Positions 23,201 to 35,678 of a stretch of 64,000 bases of DNA are shown here, one piece after another. Origin of the DNA: Marchantia polymorpha subsp. ruderalis. Taxonomy: Eukaryota; Streptophyta; Marchantiopsida; Marchantiales; Marchantiaceae. The notes beneath the pieces are model-generated. The model did no database searches. It saw only the letters and a list, made by a program, of their open reading frames with translations, and was not told the origin of the DNA. How positions within the stretch are numbered: the first letter of the stretch is position 1; every line of letters starts with the position of its first letter. A program made the translations under genes and the position numbers. The DNA lies in the NCBI GenBank assembly GCA_037833965.1, contig AP031352.1:30320501-30384500 (forward strand), written 5' to 3'.

Positions 23201-26200
23201 CAGAGATCGGCTAAAAGCATTATATGTCCTCCGAGGCTTACACCGTCAAGTAATGAATGAGAGTTAAGAATCAAGTAAAAACTGCAGTCGCAAAATTTAG
23301 GATACCGTTCACCATGGCCCAAAGTTGCAGTGATAGATTCCCTCTTTCTGATTTTCCATCACAAATGCAATTTCGTCGAGCGTCTGTATCCGAAGAAAAG
23401 ATTGTTCACCATTTTCTCGACGCCAATGCTGCATGATCTAGATTGGTGCAGGTTGTATATTCTTGCGTCCTCAGTGTGATAAATTATTTACATTCTATTC
23501 TCCAGTTTCCTGAATTATTCTGAAATCTTAGCCTTGATTTGAGACATTGCAAGTAATGATTGTAATCTTACCCGAAACTTCTCCTCTGTCTGAAAATCTG
23601 TCTGCGCATGGAGATGCTAGGAGAAGTAGGAACTTCTTGAATTGTTTAGTCATTGAAGCAGGGTTGGTTCGCTTACTGGAGAGTTGAGACGGAGAAGGAA
23701 AAAGAACTTAGATTACATTATTGAACTGATGACCCTATTGAGCTTGTACTTGGGCCACGCGATATGATTCACACGGGCATGTGCAAACAAAGAGATTATA
23801 ATATCTGCCAAAGGCTGCATCTCGACACCTCGGCTTTCCCCGCGTTCAAACATAAGATGTGATGAACACACGAATGATTCCTTCGTTACGGTCAGAAAAA
23901 AAAAACAGAATTCGTAATATAATATTGACAGAGTTGTTGAACGGGGATAAATGCACCGTTAGAGTAGAATTTGTTCTTGCTCTCAGATGATTTTTCGAGG
24001 AACACTGCTTGGGAGCCATGTAGAGCCATTGCTTGACTTCTCGAATGTTGAGGAGGTTAGAACGTTTTTGTCGTGACAAATCCAACGAGGATTTGTTGCT
24101 AGACTCATTGGACACCAAAATGTGCTCACGTGGGCAGCGAATCAGACTGTCGGTGAGCAGAGTGTACCTCGCACCGATACGACTCCATAATCTCAAGCTG
24201 TTTCAAGGTCGGGCTGTAGATGTGAAACGCATTTGCTGTTGCAATTTTCACAGTGGCAGGTCGACTACGTATTAGATAAGATCTAGGAATTGAACAAGCT
24301 CGCACGAGCATCTTTCTACACCTCTAGATGCTCGGATGTGCCAGTAAAGGCATCTTTCAGTTGTACGTGAAGCATCTTGCATCGGTGCCCTTTTATTTCG
24401 TGGTTGCCTGCTTGCGTCTGGAAGCTCGGTGGCCTTGATGTATACGGGTGATCCGAGAAAACCAATACTGTTTCAGTCGCAAGGCACGCCATCACAAACT
24501 CGAAAACAGTGTTTGTCCTAATGAAAATGTTCACGCTTGACACTTCGAGGCCTGGATAACACAATCTCTATGGTTCAAGCCGTTGCACATTATCCCAACA
24601 ATCAACTTTGGCCCTCTGCGTCTGCACTACGCTACACCAACCCACAGGTTCCCTGCATTTAGCAGTCGCTTGCAACGTTGCGTGAAGCTCTCTTGCTATT
24701 ACAGTACATTACCCGACTCATAGGCTTTGAAGTGTGACGCTACTGCTACTACTGCTAGAGCATGAGGAGGGATGAACCTGACCAAAGTTGCATAGAGGAA
24801 AACTCTCTTGGCTCATCTAGCTCTACCGACCTTGAAGTGGAGGTCAACGGTGAGTTAGAAGATTACTGAATAGACTATGTAACCACTTTTTGATAGACTA
24901 TTGAAAGATTTGCTTGTAAGCTGGTCATTACAATTTGTGCACAGAAAGAAACCCTTGGGGTGTTCAAGTATATTGTTCTGCAAGACCTCAACTATATAAA
25001 GATTGAAGCCTTTTCGCTGGAATAGTCAGGAAACAATGGACTCAGTTGAGATGAGTCATCTTTGTATAATCTTCAAACCTTCATCACCGAAGTTGTGGAA
25101 AGTATTTCCATCCAAATCATGATCATTTTCAATCAGCATTCACTTGCTAGTACCTAACTACTGTTACCGACTTTATTCATAATACATAGTTTTTCGGAAA
25201 GAGGTCAGAATTGAACCTCTTCGCGACTTCACATTTTCAGTTCCACGTGCGAGCAGATGACGTCAGGATGCCGTTCTGGCCATGATCTGAGCGTAGATAC
25301 GGTTTGGATTTGGACCGAATTGTGAGAGAAAAGTTGACGTATGGTGCAAACAAACTAGATCTCTGCAGCGTTCTTGCTGGAGTTGTTACAATTTTAACTT
25401 GCATATAGATGGAGGTGAGAGCGAGATCGCTTTAGCCCCCTCAAAACACTGAACAGGTGAATGATCTGACTGAAAAAGAACAGCAGTCAAGCAACCTTTA
25501 AGCACAGCCAGGAGCAAACCATGTTGGAGCCAAACTGCTAAAGGAGAAAGAGAGAACATCTCACGACTTGGCACGTCGTAACCTTCCATCTTAACTTATC
25601 AAAATCCTTCCTCGAAGTTGGAGCTGTCCAACATGCTACTTCTCCTGACAGTGCCTCCGGGAAATCCGGAATCTGGAGTTGGAGCCGTCTATGTTCACCA
25701 AAATAAGGAATGTCTAAGTGAATTGAGCTTCCTAACAAACGTTTCCAAAAACATCCCTTCAAAATCGACAGCTTACTTCCCATCGACTTTGCATGATTTC
25801 ACCGACCAGAGAGACCAGAAAGACCAGAAAGGAGAAGCAGTTGGAGGTGGGAAAATACAGGACTTTGCATCGAGCTCTGGGGTCTTGCCAATCTCCTTCA
25901 TTTTCATGTGTGCAGTCCCCAAGTAAATGCTGTAGACGCTTGAAGCATCTTCACTAGACAAGTGGTGCAGCAAAGTACGTACTTCACCATCGACCACGTC
26001 CGTCACTTTCTGGAAAAGAGTCCAATGTTCTTTCAGCCTTTACTCAGATTTGGATTTTTTAGGAGAAAATGTTCTTGGTTCTCATGCAAACATGTAGCGT
26101 GCCAAACTGATCCTCTGATATCTCATTCTCTAGAAAGTCGAGTCAATTACGAACTAATAAAAAAAATCTTAGCAATTATTTTGTACTAGAAAGAGGAGTG

Positions 26201-29200
26201 AACCGGCGAAAATTGTCCAAACTTTTTGTGCAAAAATTCGATCAAATGCATGAAAACTATCAGAGAGGCTTATGTGGGAGTGTAGACCGCGACTCCATCA
26301 ACTACTTGTGAAGGCGTGAGCTGTTATTTAGTGGAAACCAACATCATGCAAGTGATACCCTTGTGCTGGAAACACCAGTAGCAAACCAATTTGTGATGAC
26401 TTGGTTTGACCTTTCACAGATTGAATAGTTCTTCGGAATAAATTCAACCTCCTCCGCTTACTCCATCCATCACGTACAACGTTTACTTACCCTCTCGTGG
26501 AAGGAAAGACGAAAGGTCTGGTTGTGGAGTAACCCGACCTGAGCCCTTGCCTTTTCCTCGATCAGAGCACGTGTCGGCTGGGAAATTGGGCTGTGGGCGG
26601 CTCTTGGGCCTGGTACGTATAGTCCAGTTCAGCCTCTAAGTTTGTAAAACTCAAGGACCCTCTGTCTGGGGCCTGTTGATTGGGTGAGGGGCCTGTGAGA
26701 AGATGTATCACCGCTTGCGAACGTGACGACTGGTTTACAGACTCTTCCTCGCAGCCGCATATGGACTGTCTTCGTGCTAATCTTAGCAAGACGCTGCTGG
26801 AGCTCGAGGCTCAGACCGAGGGAGTCCCTTCTCCACAGGAACAAGGAAGGGCCTCAGTCAAGTTCGAAGCTCCATCGCGTTCTCGTCCGTGCACGCTATC
26901 GTCGTCGGGACTGTAAAATTATCTTACTCGAAGTGAATTGCGTGTCTGACTGGAAGCACTTGTAATAAATTGGCACGAGGTGGACAGACTCTCTTCTGCA
27001 GTTAGTTCCCTTTGATTTAGGTTGTTATATTAGTGACATCATTAGTTACAGTTCTAGTGCTCTTGACACTAGCTAGAGATTAATATTTGGGGTATTTTCA
27101 CTTGTTTGTGACTTTTCGCTTGTACTGTATTTTCAGCCCTTTGACCCTTTGGGTCCTCGGGCTTGATCTATTACCACTTATTGAAATGATTGAAATTTTA
27201 CTGGGTAGATTGCATTTTTGGCAAACTCGTTTATTGAAGTTGAACTTTGTTATTTTAAAACAAGAAAAAGGAAAAGGCTAATCATAAGCCTCTTCTTCTG
27301 ATCGGTGTAACACGATTATTCTATGACCTAAAATAAATAAATAAATATGTGCAGTCCCATTAGCCGCTAATTGGACTACATACAGAATAATCCTATGTAT
27401 TTTTGCACTTGTGTTTTATCTTGCTCAGAAGTGTATTCATAGTTGAATATCAAGTGTCTTTTATTTGAATATTTTTTTCATATTTGAATTTGATATAGTA
27501 TATAAACACAAGCTAAAAATTGGTATTCATTTTGCCCTTGCTAGAGTATAGGTTAATAAAATATATATTTTTCTAAAACTATCAGGATGATATTTGTGCA
27601 TTGATCTTCATAATTTTATTATTATATTGTTGATAATTATCTCAAATTGATACATTGTTAAAGAAATGACTTAATAATATGCTTCTACCATAATCACTTG
27701 TGAGAGCATGTAGCTAGATTCAAGATCTTGATGCTTTGCTTGCAATTTTGAATCATTTTCCCTTTAGAAACCAGACTCTGATTGCACATGATGCTGTAAG
27801 TCTCCCCAAAACACACGTCGAGATTTATAGTCGAAGAGTGTTGAAACATCCTTACATTAAGTTTCATAATCACATCTAGAGGGAGAAAGAGGTGGTTGAT
27901 GTCATGAAAACTAACGTAATGCCAAACTTTGTTATCATATGCAATGCTACAGGTGATGAGGATGTTAGATAGAGCCCCGAAGCTTATCTCGGTTGCTAAG
28001 ATTTCAATTAAGAAGAACAAAATGGGCTTGGAACATGAGTGTTCGACGGTAGATTAATATTTATGTTTCGAAAAGTATAAAAGGCGCTAGGAGCACATCC
28101 ATCGCTATCATTTGGCACCATCTGTAGCCATAACTTTTGGCAATGTATGTTCACTATATTAAGATGTGTTATAGCCTCTTGGATTGCAAAGAAAATTGCT
28201 TTAAATATGTGATGCTTGCCTTTGAAAGCCGGTACCACCCGTACTTATGACTTGCAAGTAAGAGATATAAAACTACAGTGGGAATTGGTTGTCTTTGCTA
28301 CGTAACTTTGTTTTCGATCTCTTTCAGTTTTCATGTATCTCGCATACTTCTTCATGCAAAAAAAGGTGGATATCATGTTCATCATACGTTCATCACATCT
28401 TCGTATAATGATTGGTCATACGTTGAGAAACCATCTCAAATATGCGGTTCCACATGTGATTGTTTTCTTTGACAAAAGCATCAAGCGAGAGATCTATGTA
28501 TGTAAGACATCTACTGTTTCTGCTTAAAATCTTTTAAGCTTCTTGGGACCTTGATCTGATATCTCTTTCCTCTTGGTTAGAGTTGACGAAAAATTCCAGT
28601 CCATTATAATAAAAAGACCTTCATTTATCGTTTGGGATGTTAATTTAAGCTTTTGTTTATACCATGATGGAGCTACTGTCATGAAGTATGACGCTTCTAG
28701 GATGTAAAAACGATACTCACCTGCATTTTGATAAGAAGTTCTTGTCGGTTGTTAAAGGAACGATGAAGGTCCGAATCTCTGGATGGATTAGTATTAAATA
28801 CCATCTATTTTCTCAAATTCTTTCACCGCGTTGTGACAAATGAGGGAGGGAAAAAGAGAAACATCGGGATAGTCACATGCTAAGTCCACTGTTTAGGATA
28901 AAGTCCGAGTCATCAGAATTTCAGTTACGTAGTTAGTAGTGGACGAATCCATCAAGAACAACTGCTCCTTTTGGTGCCAAATGCTTTAAGTGTATGAATC
29001 TACAACATCCTTATTCCTCTTTGAGAACTCTGGAGACAATAGTCTGGCGAGAAGTCCACTGCTTCATTGTTTGTATCTTCGTCATCCGCTTTCTCCGTTT
29101 GATCATTTTCTTGTCGTTTCTGGATGGTGAGATTGATGCTCGCGGATTTTCTGAATAGCTAGATGTATTTTCTAAGAGTCAAGATTAAGTCCACGTTTTG

Positions 29201-29920
29201 ATTTCATCCCGACCATATTTTTTATTTACTCCCGGGAGTAATTCCAAGAGGGACGAAAATTTGAAGGTCCACTTTCAATGTGATTTGTTGGGCTAAGTGG
29301 CAATGACACTGTATTGTCTCTCAACAAAACTATATCCCAGAAAGAAGAGGATCCCAGAAAATAGCAAACGATCTGTAATGGAAACGGTAACAATCAATAT
29401 GGATTTATACTTTCTCTATATCGCTTGGCTCACCTTTATTATGGTCGCCTTCAGTATCGAAAGCATGTGGTGTTTACACTCCAGAGCATAAACTCTCAGC
29501 GTGGTTGATAGAGTTTTGATCATTCGTTTACCACACATTTATCTACACTTCAATGTTTCAAATGTTTGGATTTAAAAGAGTAGATTGTGAGTATCACGGA
29601 ACAAAAACAGATAGTCTTCGTACACAGCCGACATTTGTGAAATCATCTTCCTGACACTTGACACTGATGTTTGCTGATTATTTTCATACAGTATAATTGG
29701 TTCCAATGTTTCTATCCCAACTTTCATTGAAAAACCGCATAATATGATATGCTACTTGAACGAATCGCAGACGACACAAAAGCTTGACACGCTATGATAC
29801 AACCTTTGCTTTCTGTTCATACGTATGACTCAGATTCTCGGTCCTTTACTAATACTTATAAGTTCTCGATATATTTCTATGGATTTTCTTTTATAAAACT
29901 GTTCTCTTGTATATATTTTT

Positions 29921-29958
29921 AATGAAGCAAGCTTACTAAACAATGAGCTTGCTTCATT
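29921..29958. repeat. Inverted repeat, 13-bp perfect arms
   Basis: AATGAAGCAAGCT at 29921-29933 and its exact reverse complement at 29946-29958 enclose a 12-bp spacer, in AT-rich DNA without genes. Confidence 0.9.
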
Positions 29959-31680
29959 CTGAGATTCTACTTATCTTGCATTTGTCAAACTTGTCCCACT
30001 CGACTTGTTACTTTCAGATTTGGATTTTCTGTTTATTGTGCCCCAAAAGCTTAGCAGAAGAGAGAGACTGAGCTAAAATTGAAGTTCTTGTCTCATTATT
30101 CGTCTGTGACTGCAGAGCGTGCTTGTTTATGGCTTCAATATTCTATCTTCAACAAAATTTTATTCTCGTAGAATTTATATAAACTAGTGATGTGATGAAA
30201 CTGTGGGCTGGTTTGGATAAAATAAATTTTGAAGAAAAAAATATACGAGCCTCATAAAAAATCCACCTTGATTTGTGCATACTATTGACGCATGATTTTA
30301 TGGTACATTAACAAGAATATTGCGTCACATAACACTGCATTAAAACATAAATTTATACAAGCATTTTATATTACTAACTAAACATCTTAAATGAGTCAAG
30401 ACAGGAAATTGCTTCATGACACTTTCCAAATTTTATTTAAGTATTGTATAAAAGTGAGTGTATACTGTGGTGCACCTTCACAACTTTTATCAAAAGATCA
30501 ATGTAGATCAATAGCCAACAATTTAAAAGCGAAGTCTCTTTGTCGACAGTTATACAAGTTTCATAGAACTATCTAATAATACCATTGAGTTCTTTAGCTC
30601 ATGCCAATATATTTATGATTTTCCTTGACAAATCCCTTTCACAACTTCCTAGTAATTTACTTTCTACATGAAGTTTGCCCATTGAATTACAACAGGTACG
30701 TTAGACTAACAGAAGAATTTTAAGAAAAACTATATCCAGAAAGAAAGTGTGTCGATCCTTTCTAATCTTGTATGTTTTATAAATCAAATCAATATTACTA
30801 CTCTTGGAAAAAATTGTTATCTATCTGTTATATTCATAAAAATAATATTTTGTTTAAAAAAAGATATTTCTGCTAAAAAATAGGTTGGTTACACTAATTT
30901 TTATATATAGATATAAATAAATTGATATAATTTAGAGATTGTAGGAAAGAAAGAAAAATTGTGTAAGAAAAACCAGAAAGCAAAAATAAGAATCCACTAA
31001 AATCAATACTTACGATACAATAATTCATGGCCTAATGTTAAGAATAAATATGGATCAAACTATGAGCATATATTTAACATAATAAAATAGTGAAAGGAAT
31101 ACATGATTTTCATTAGAAAATAAAATAAAATTGTACTAGCAACACGTTGAACTCATAGAATTAGAAAATGTGCATATTCAAAGCTAACGGAGATCTCTTT
31201 GTCATGGTTGATATCATACTACTCCAGTATATCCACTAAAAGGATCATCACCATCTATTGTAACATTAAACCATGTGTAGAATAAAAACACAAAGTCATT
31301 AAATTTGAAGCGAAGAAGAAGTGGGCCAAATGGATATAAATGTAACAGATTTGAATCTGATAGATGTATATACTTTCTTCTACTTTCAAATCAATAGATA
31401 GCTTAATTGTCATCGTGAATCTACCATATGTTAGCCATAATTCTATGTAGGAACGAAAGCATATTATCATTCATTATCAAGGAAAAACATATTCATCATA
31501 AAATTCATCACAGAAAACCATGTCACATGTAAGACATGAATGCCATATCAGCGGAAAAACGTTGTTATCTATTTTCAAGGTAAAACGAACAATGCAGTTA
31601 TTTATCTTTATAAACGATATCGGAAATGTCATGTATCATTATAACTTATATCTCGTCATGAATCTCACACTTTAAAAGGC

Positions 31681-34010
31681 TAGCCCCGTCGCCTTTGATG
31701 CACATTTATGGTAATGCAAGGGATAAAGAAGCAGCGGTAAACAACCCGAGTCAATTTTTCAAGGTCACCGCGAAATGTCTAGTTCATCGACCTCTTCGTC
31801 TCTCTCTCGTTTATTTAGCTTTGGGCGCAAAACGTACAATTCAGAATTCCAATGCGATAATAATTTCATAATATTCGCAGGCGCAAATGCTGTCCTCGTA
31901 TCTCCCGTCACCCTTCCAACTCGGAGGTCAACCTCAGCATGTGAAAGGTAAACTTCACTCCAGCGGTAGAGTATGGTAGAAAGAAAAGAACGAGAAGTAA
32001 AATACGATAATGATTTCTTTAGAAGAACCAAGAAGGAAAACGCGCAGACCTCCGAAAGACCCGAGGAAAGAGGAAGGGGATCGGCGAAGAGAATTGACTC
32101 TACCATGAACGAAGGTGGAGCTGAGGGAATGAAAGCCTCGGACCCGACCGAGCTACGGACTGATGGTCGCTGCGAGGACGGGCGTATAGGAGCGCGTTTC
32201 CTTGTAAGGAAGGCCGGGTTGCGGAACGACGAAGAGAAGGGAAAAGATACAGTACGGGAAAGAAAGTAGTGGGGACGGAATCCGGAGGGATTCACCGAGG
32301 GAAGTTCCCCGGAGTACGGACTTCGGGGTCTTCTCGAAGGGTAGGAGAGCGAGGACAAGAGGAGCCTTTTGGGAGATCGCGATCGGGACGAGTAGGGCCT
32401 TCGTACCGGAGTCCTTGGCAAGGGTAGGAGAAGGTGTCGGGGACGGAATCGAAGGCTGGCAAGAACCGTAACGAGAGGACAAGTGAATCTGGCGAGAGGA
32501 TAATGGAAATGTTATGGTGGTGCCTGGGCAAGGAGGGCAGGAATGTGACGCGAAGGAGAAGTGGACTGAGTGTGGAGAAAAGTAGGTTTGCGCGCAATCA
32601 TCTGCTGGCGATTGGGGATGAGGGCGAGCGGCAGGTAGATCTGTTGCGCAGCTGCTATAAAGCTGCGCGCTGGAATTGCAGAAGGATCATAAGTTGTCAC
32701 ATCTGCAATTCTCGACTGTGCCCCCGGTGCGCAAGCGAGCAATCGAAGGAAGGAAGGAGGAGGAAGGGTGGGCTGTTACGTGCGTTGCGTTCGTTCGTTC
32801 GTTCATTCGTTACGTTGATTCTGCGAGTCCCGCTCTCTCTATTTCGGTGCGTTTTGCGCTCTCTTCTTGTCGCGCAATCTCTGGATCTTTGACCACCCAC
32901 ATTGTCCTCCCGGCTCTATTTCGACCATTCGGCGATCCAAATGACCGTCTGCATGCCTGCAGAACGTTGTTTTGATTGCCCGGAGCTGGTCTGTCCACGA
33001 CGCAATTCTTGCACCGAGTGACATTTTGAAAATGGTTTTTGAAAATGTTACCGGCGTCAGCTTGCTTCCGTTACCTTGGTTGGAGCCGTTTCTTTTCTCC
33101 CGCAGCGTCGCCTCGATGAGGCTCGGAATTATAAGTTCTCATTTCACACGAAATGGATTCTCATTGTCTCCTCGACGACGCTGCGAAGAAACATTTCTCG
33201 AAAATGTTTGCAGCCCTTACCCCATGTACACCATGGACGATCCGAGGTTTCATAACTTCGGGAGACGTCTGGGTCTAGCCTGCTCGACAGAGATATCTTG
33301 ATTTCACCCTTTGATTCGCAAATTTCAGGACAATTGCGCAGACTCTGTTCTGCGTCTCGCTCTCTGAAGCCTTCTCTCAAGAGCTCCTATTTTATGGAAC
33401 AGAGAAACAGAGGTGGATTTTCACTTGAACTCCTGTGCAGCTTTTTCATTTCATCGCCTCCAGCTGAACTATAGTTCGGCCCAAAGTCTTATTTACAGCC
33501 TCTATTTTGACAACACCCGATGTCAAAATTGGGAAGTGAAGCACTTACAGCTGGAGCGAGAGTTTTATTGCTCTCGGCTTCTTGATATTTCGTATCCAGA
33601 TCTTGTTGTTTGATTCTGGTTCGGGATCCACTTTCACCAACCACAGACCCAGACAGTTTTTGTGGAGAGTGAGCTGGCTTACGGCAAGTATTGTGGTGTG
33701 AATGAATAATGTAGATAGCCAGACGAATCACTCTCTTTAAACCAAGTAACACGACATGCCATTATCGTGTTGGGCAACGACTGAATTATCGTTAAGAGCA
33801 ACCGATCAAAGTGGTTGCTGCAGCTCTGCATCTCTGAGTATGCTGATCGCTGCGTTCCAGTCTTCGCACAATTTAAGAAGTGGAGCTTCCTGTGGGAGCA
33901 GTTTTCTTTGATTGGTATTGCTTTCGTTGATTCTGATCATCTTTGCTCTGGTGTTGGGTGTTTCAGAGCGAGGGCGGCGATTCGAAAGGGCGGAGGACGG
34001 AGAGTAGTCG
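31681..34010 (+). promoter_or_regulatory. GC-rich upstream and leader region of the GH63-like gene
   Basis: An island starting near 31.9 kb runs up to the start codon at 34011. It contains imperfect purine-rich repeats (for example GGGGACGGAATC at 32271 and 32439, and GTAGGAGA at 32341 and 32424) and a GTTC tetranucleotide run (32788-32810). A 218-codon frame on the minus strand (31765-32421) begins without an ATG and is low-complexity, rich in Ser, Arg and Pro. A 152-codon plus frame (32434-32892) has no domain. I read the region as promoter and long 5' UTR, possibly with a leader intron. Confidence 0.4.
32788..32810. repeat. GTTC-type tetranucleotide repeat
   Basis: About five CGTT/GTTC units, the last ones imperfect, upstream of the GH63-like gene. 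Confidence 0.8.
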
Positions 34011-35678
34011 ATGCCTATGCAACTGCAGACTCTCACGCTATCGCCAGCAGCACTTGATGGAACTTTAACCACGGGTCCATCGTTGGAATTGTTCTCGAGC
34101 GTCGACAAACTCACAAGCTTGTCCATCAACTCTACCACTGCAATGGTGATGCCGAAGGTGGCTTCCGCGACCTCCATGCCGGGCCTGCTGGCCTCGAGCT
34201 TCGCCTGCACGAACGTGACGGGCGACATGGACGATCTCAAGGCCAGAGCCTTCGCATCGGCGACTGCAACTCCTGTAAATATCTCGCTCCCCCCGAAGGA
34301 CGGAGCCGACGGGGCCCCGAAAGCCTCAGAGCAGTCGTCGATCAATCTCAAAGCGGAGGCCGCCAGCAACAACAGCGGCCTCAGACCTCGGGCAGACGCA
34401 TCGGGCAAATACTCGGCCATCATCGAGGCGTCGAAGGAGATTCTGAAGCAGAATGATCGGGGCGGCTACACCATCCCGGCCAAAGGCCTCTACCCGTACC
34501 AATGGAACTGGGACTCGGCGCTCGTCGCGCTCGGCTGGGCCAGCCTCGACGAGACGCGTGCATGGGAGGAGCTCGAGAAATTGCTGTCAGCGCAGTGGAA
34601 CGACGGCATGGTGCCGCACATCGTGTTTCACCAGCCGAGCCCCACATACTTTCCGGGGCCGGAGATCTGGGGGTCGGTCGAGAGCCCGCGCGGCAGCACG
34701 GGCATCACGCAGCCGCCGGTGGCGGCCATCTCGGTCCGGCGACTGTTCGAGAGCGCGCACGACAAGGAGCTGGCGCTGAAAACGGCCACCGAGCTGTTCC
34801 CGAAGCTGCTGGCTTGGCACCGGTGGTTCTACAAGGCGCGCGACCCCGAGGGCACGGGGCTGGTGGCCACCCTCCACCCGTGGGAGAGCGGCATGGACAA
34901 CAGTCCCGCCTGGGACGAGGCGCTCGAGCGCGTGCCCGTCGCCAAACTGCCGCCGTATGAGCGACGCGACCTGGGCCATGTCAACTCGGCCATGCGCCCG
35001 CGCAAGGAGGAGTACGATCGGTACCTGACCCTGGTCTACCTGTTCCGCGACGCGGACTACGACCTCAAGAAGCTCTACAACCTGTCGACGTTCCGCGTGA
35101 CGGATCTGTGCACCAACAGCATTCTGCACCGCGCGAACCTGGACCTGCAGTGGTTGGCGCGGCAGATCGGGCGCGACGACGCGGACCAAGAGATCGCGAC
35201 CTGGATCGCCAGGACGCAGGTGGCCTTCAACTCGCTGTACGATCCGGCGGCGCAGATCTACAAGTGCCGGGACCAGCTCACGGGCCAGATGATCGACGCC
35301 AGCACGTCGGCCGGGTTCCTGCCCCTCTTCGCGCGCGTGGCCGACACGGCGCAGGCCGCCGCGCTCGCCGCGACCCTGGAGCGGTGGCTGAAGAAGGTGC
35401 GCTACGGCGTGCCGTCGTGCGACCCGACCGACGCCCGGTTCGAACCTCTGCGGTACTGGAGGGGCCCCGTCTGGGCCATCGTCAACTGGATGATCACCGA
35501 CGGCCTCCGCGCCTACGGCTACGACGCGCTGGCCGAGACCGTCGAGCTTCACACGCTCGAGCTGGTCGAGCAGCACGGCATCTACGAGTACTTCGACCCG
35601 GTGACCGGCGCCGGTGCCGGTGGCAGCTACTTCTCGTGGACGGCGGCCATGTGCCTGGCCTGGATCCTCAGACCTTGA
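34011..35678 (+). CDS. MGH: GH63-like mannosylglycerate/glucosylglycerate hydrolase, intronless
   Basis: Predicted to hydrolyse 2-O-glycosyl-glycerate (mannosylglycerate or glucosylglycerate) to free sugar and glycerate, in compatible-solute turnover. The 555-residue frame is uninterrupted from an ATG. The core starts near residue 133. NDRGGYTIPAKGLYPYQWNWD places Y161, W165, W167 and D168 in the spacing of the conserved Y-x3-W-x-WD substrate-binding block. HPWESGMDNSP gives D296, and IYEYFDP gives E526; these match the positions of the two catalytic acids reported for bacterial homologues. The GPVWAIVNWM and GAGGSYFSWTAA blocks near the C-terminus complete the (alpha/alpha)6 fold. Bacterial enzymes are about 420-450 residues; the extra 130 N-terminal residues are Ser/Ala/Thr-rich, without a clear targeting signal. 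Third codon positions are overwhelmingly G or C. The family is reported from bacteria and Selaginella. Which sugar it prefers cannot be told from sequence. Confidence 0.88.
   Translation: MPMQLQTLTLSPAALDGTLTTGPSLELFSSVDKLTSLSINSTTAMVMPKVASATSMPGLLASSFACTNVTGDMDDLKARAFASATATPVNISLPPKDGADGAPKASEQSSINLKAEAASNNSGLRPRADASGKYSAIIEASKEILKQNDRGGYTIPAKGLYPYQWNWDSALVALGWASLDETRAWEELEKLLSAQWNDGMVPHIVFHQPSPTYFPGPEIWGSVESPRGSTGITQPPVAAISVRRLFESAHDKELALKTATELFPKLLAWHRWFYKARDPEGTGLVATLHPWESGMDNSPAWDEALERVPVAKLPPYERRDLGHVNSAMRPRKEEYDRYLTLVYLFRDADYDLKKLYNLSTFRVTDLCTNSILHRANLDLQWLARQIGRDDADQEIATWIARTQVAFNSLYDPAAQIYKCRDQLTGQMIDASTSAGFLPLFARVADTAQAAALAATLERWLKKVRYGVPSCDPTDARFEPLRYWRGPVWAIVNWMITDGLRAYGYDALAETVELHTLELVEQHGIYEYFDPVTGAGAGGSYFSWTAAMCLAWILRP

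Larger units (their letters stand above)
17761..31680. other. Long intergenic stretch, no gene recognised
   Basis: Composition is mixed: moderate GC at 20.3-27.0 kb and AT-rich elsewhere. The longest frame is 196 codons (22185-22775, minus), but it has no ATG anywhere in it. Frames at 21.0-21.5, 23.8-24.6, 25.4-26.2 and 26.6-27.0 kb overlap on both strands and show no domain. Short repeats noted separately are at 20187-20250 and 29921-29958. Real exons may be hidden here but cannot be supported from sequence alone. Confidence 0.5.

Noticed and set aside
31765-32421. A 218-codon Ser/Arg/Pro-rich frame on the minus strand
   Set aside because: It begins without an ATG, is low complexity and is mirrored by a plus-strand frame in the same GC-rich DNA. 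It is better explained as upstream region of the hydrolase gene.
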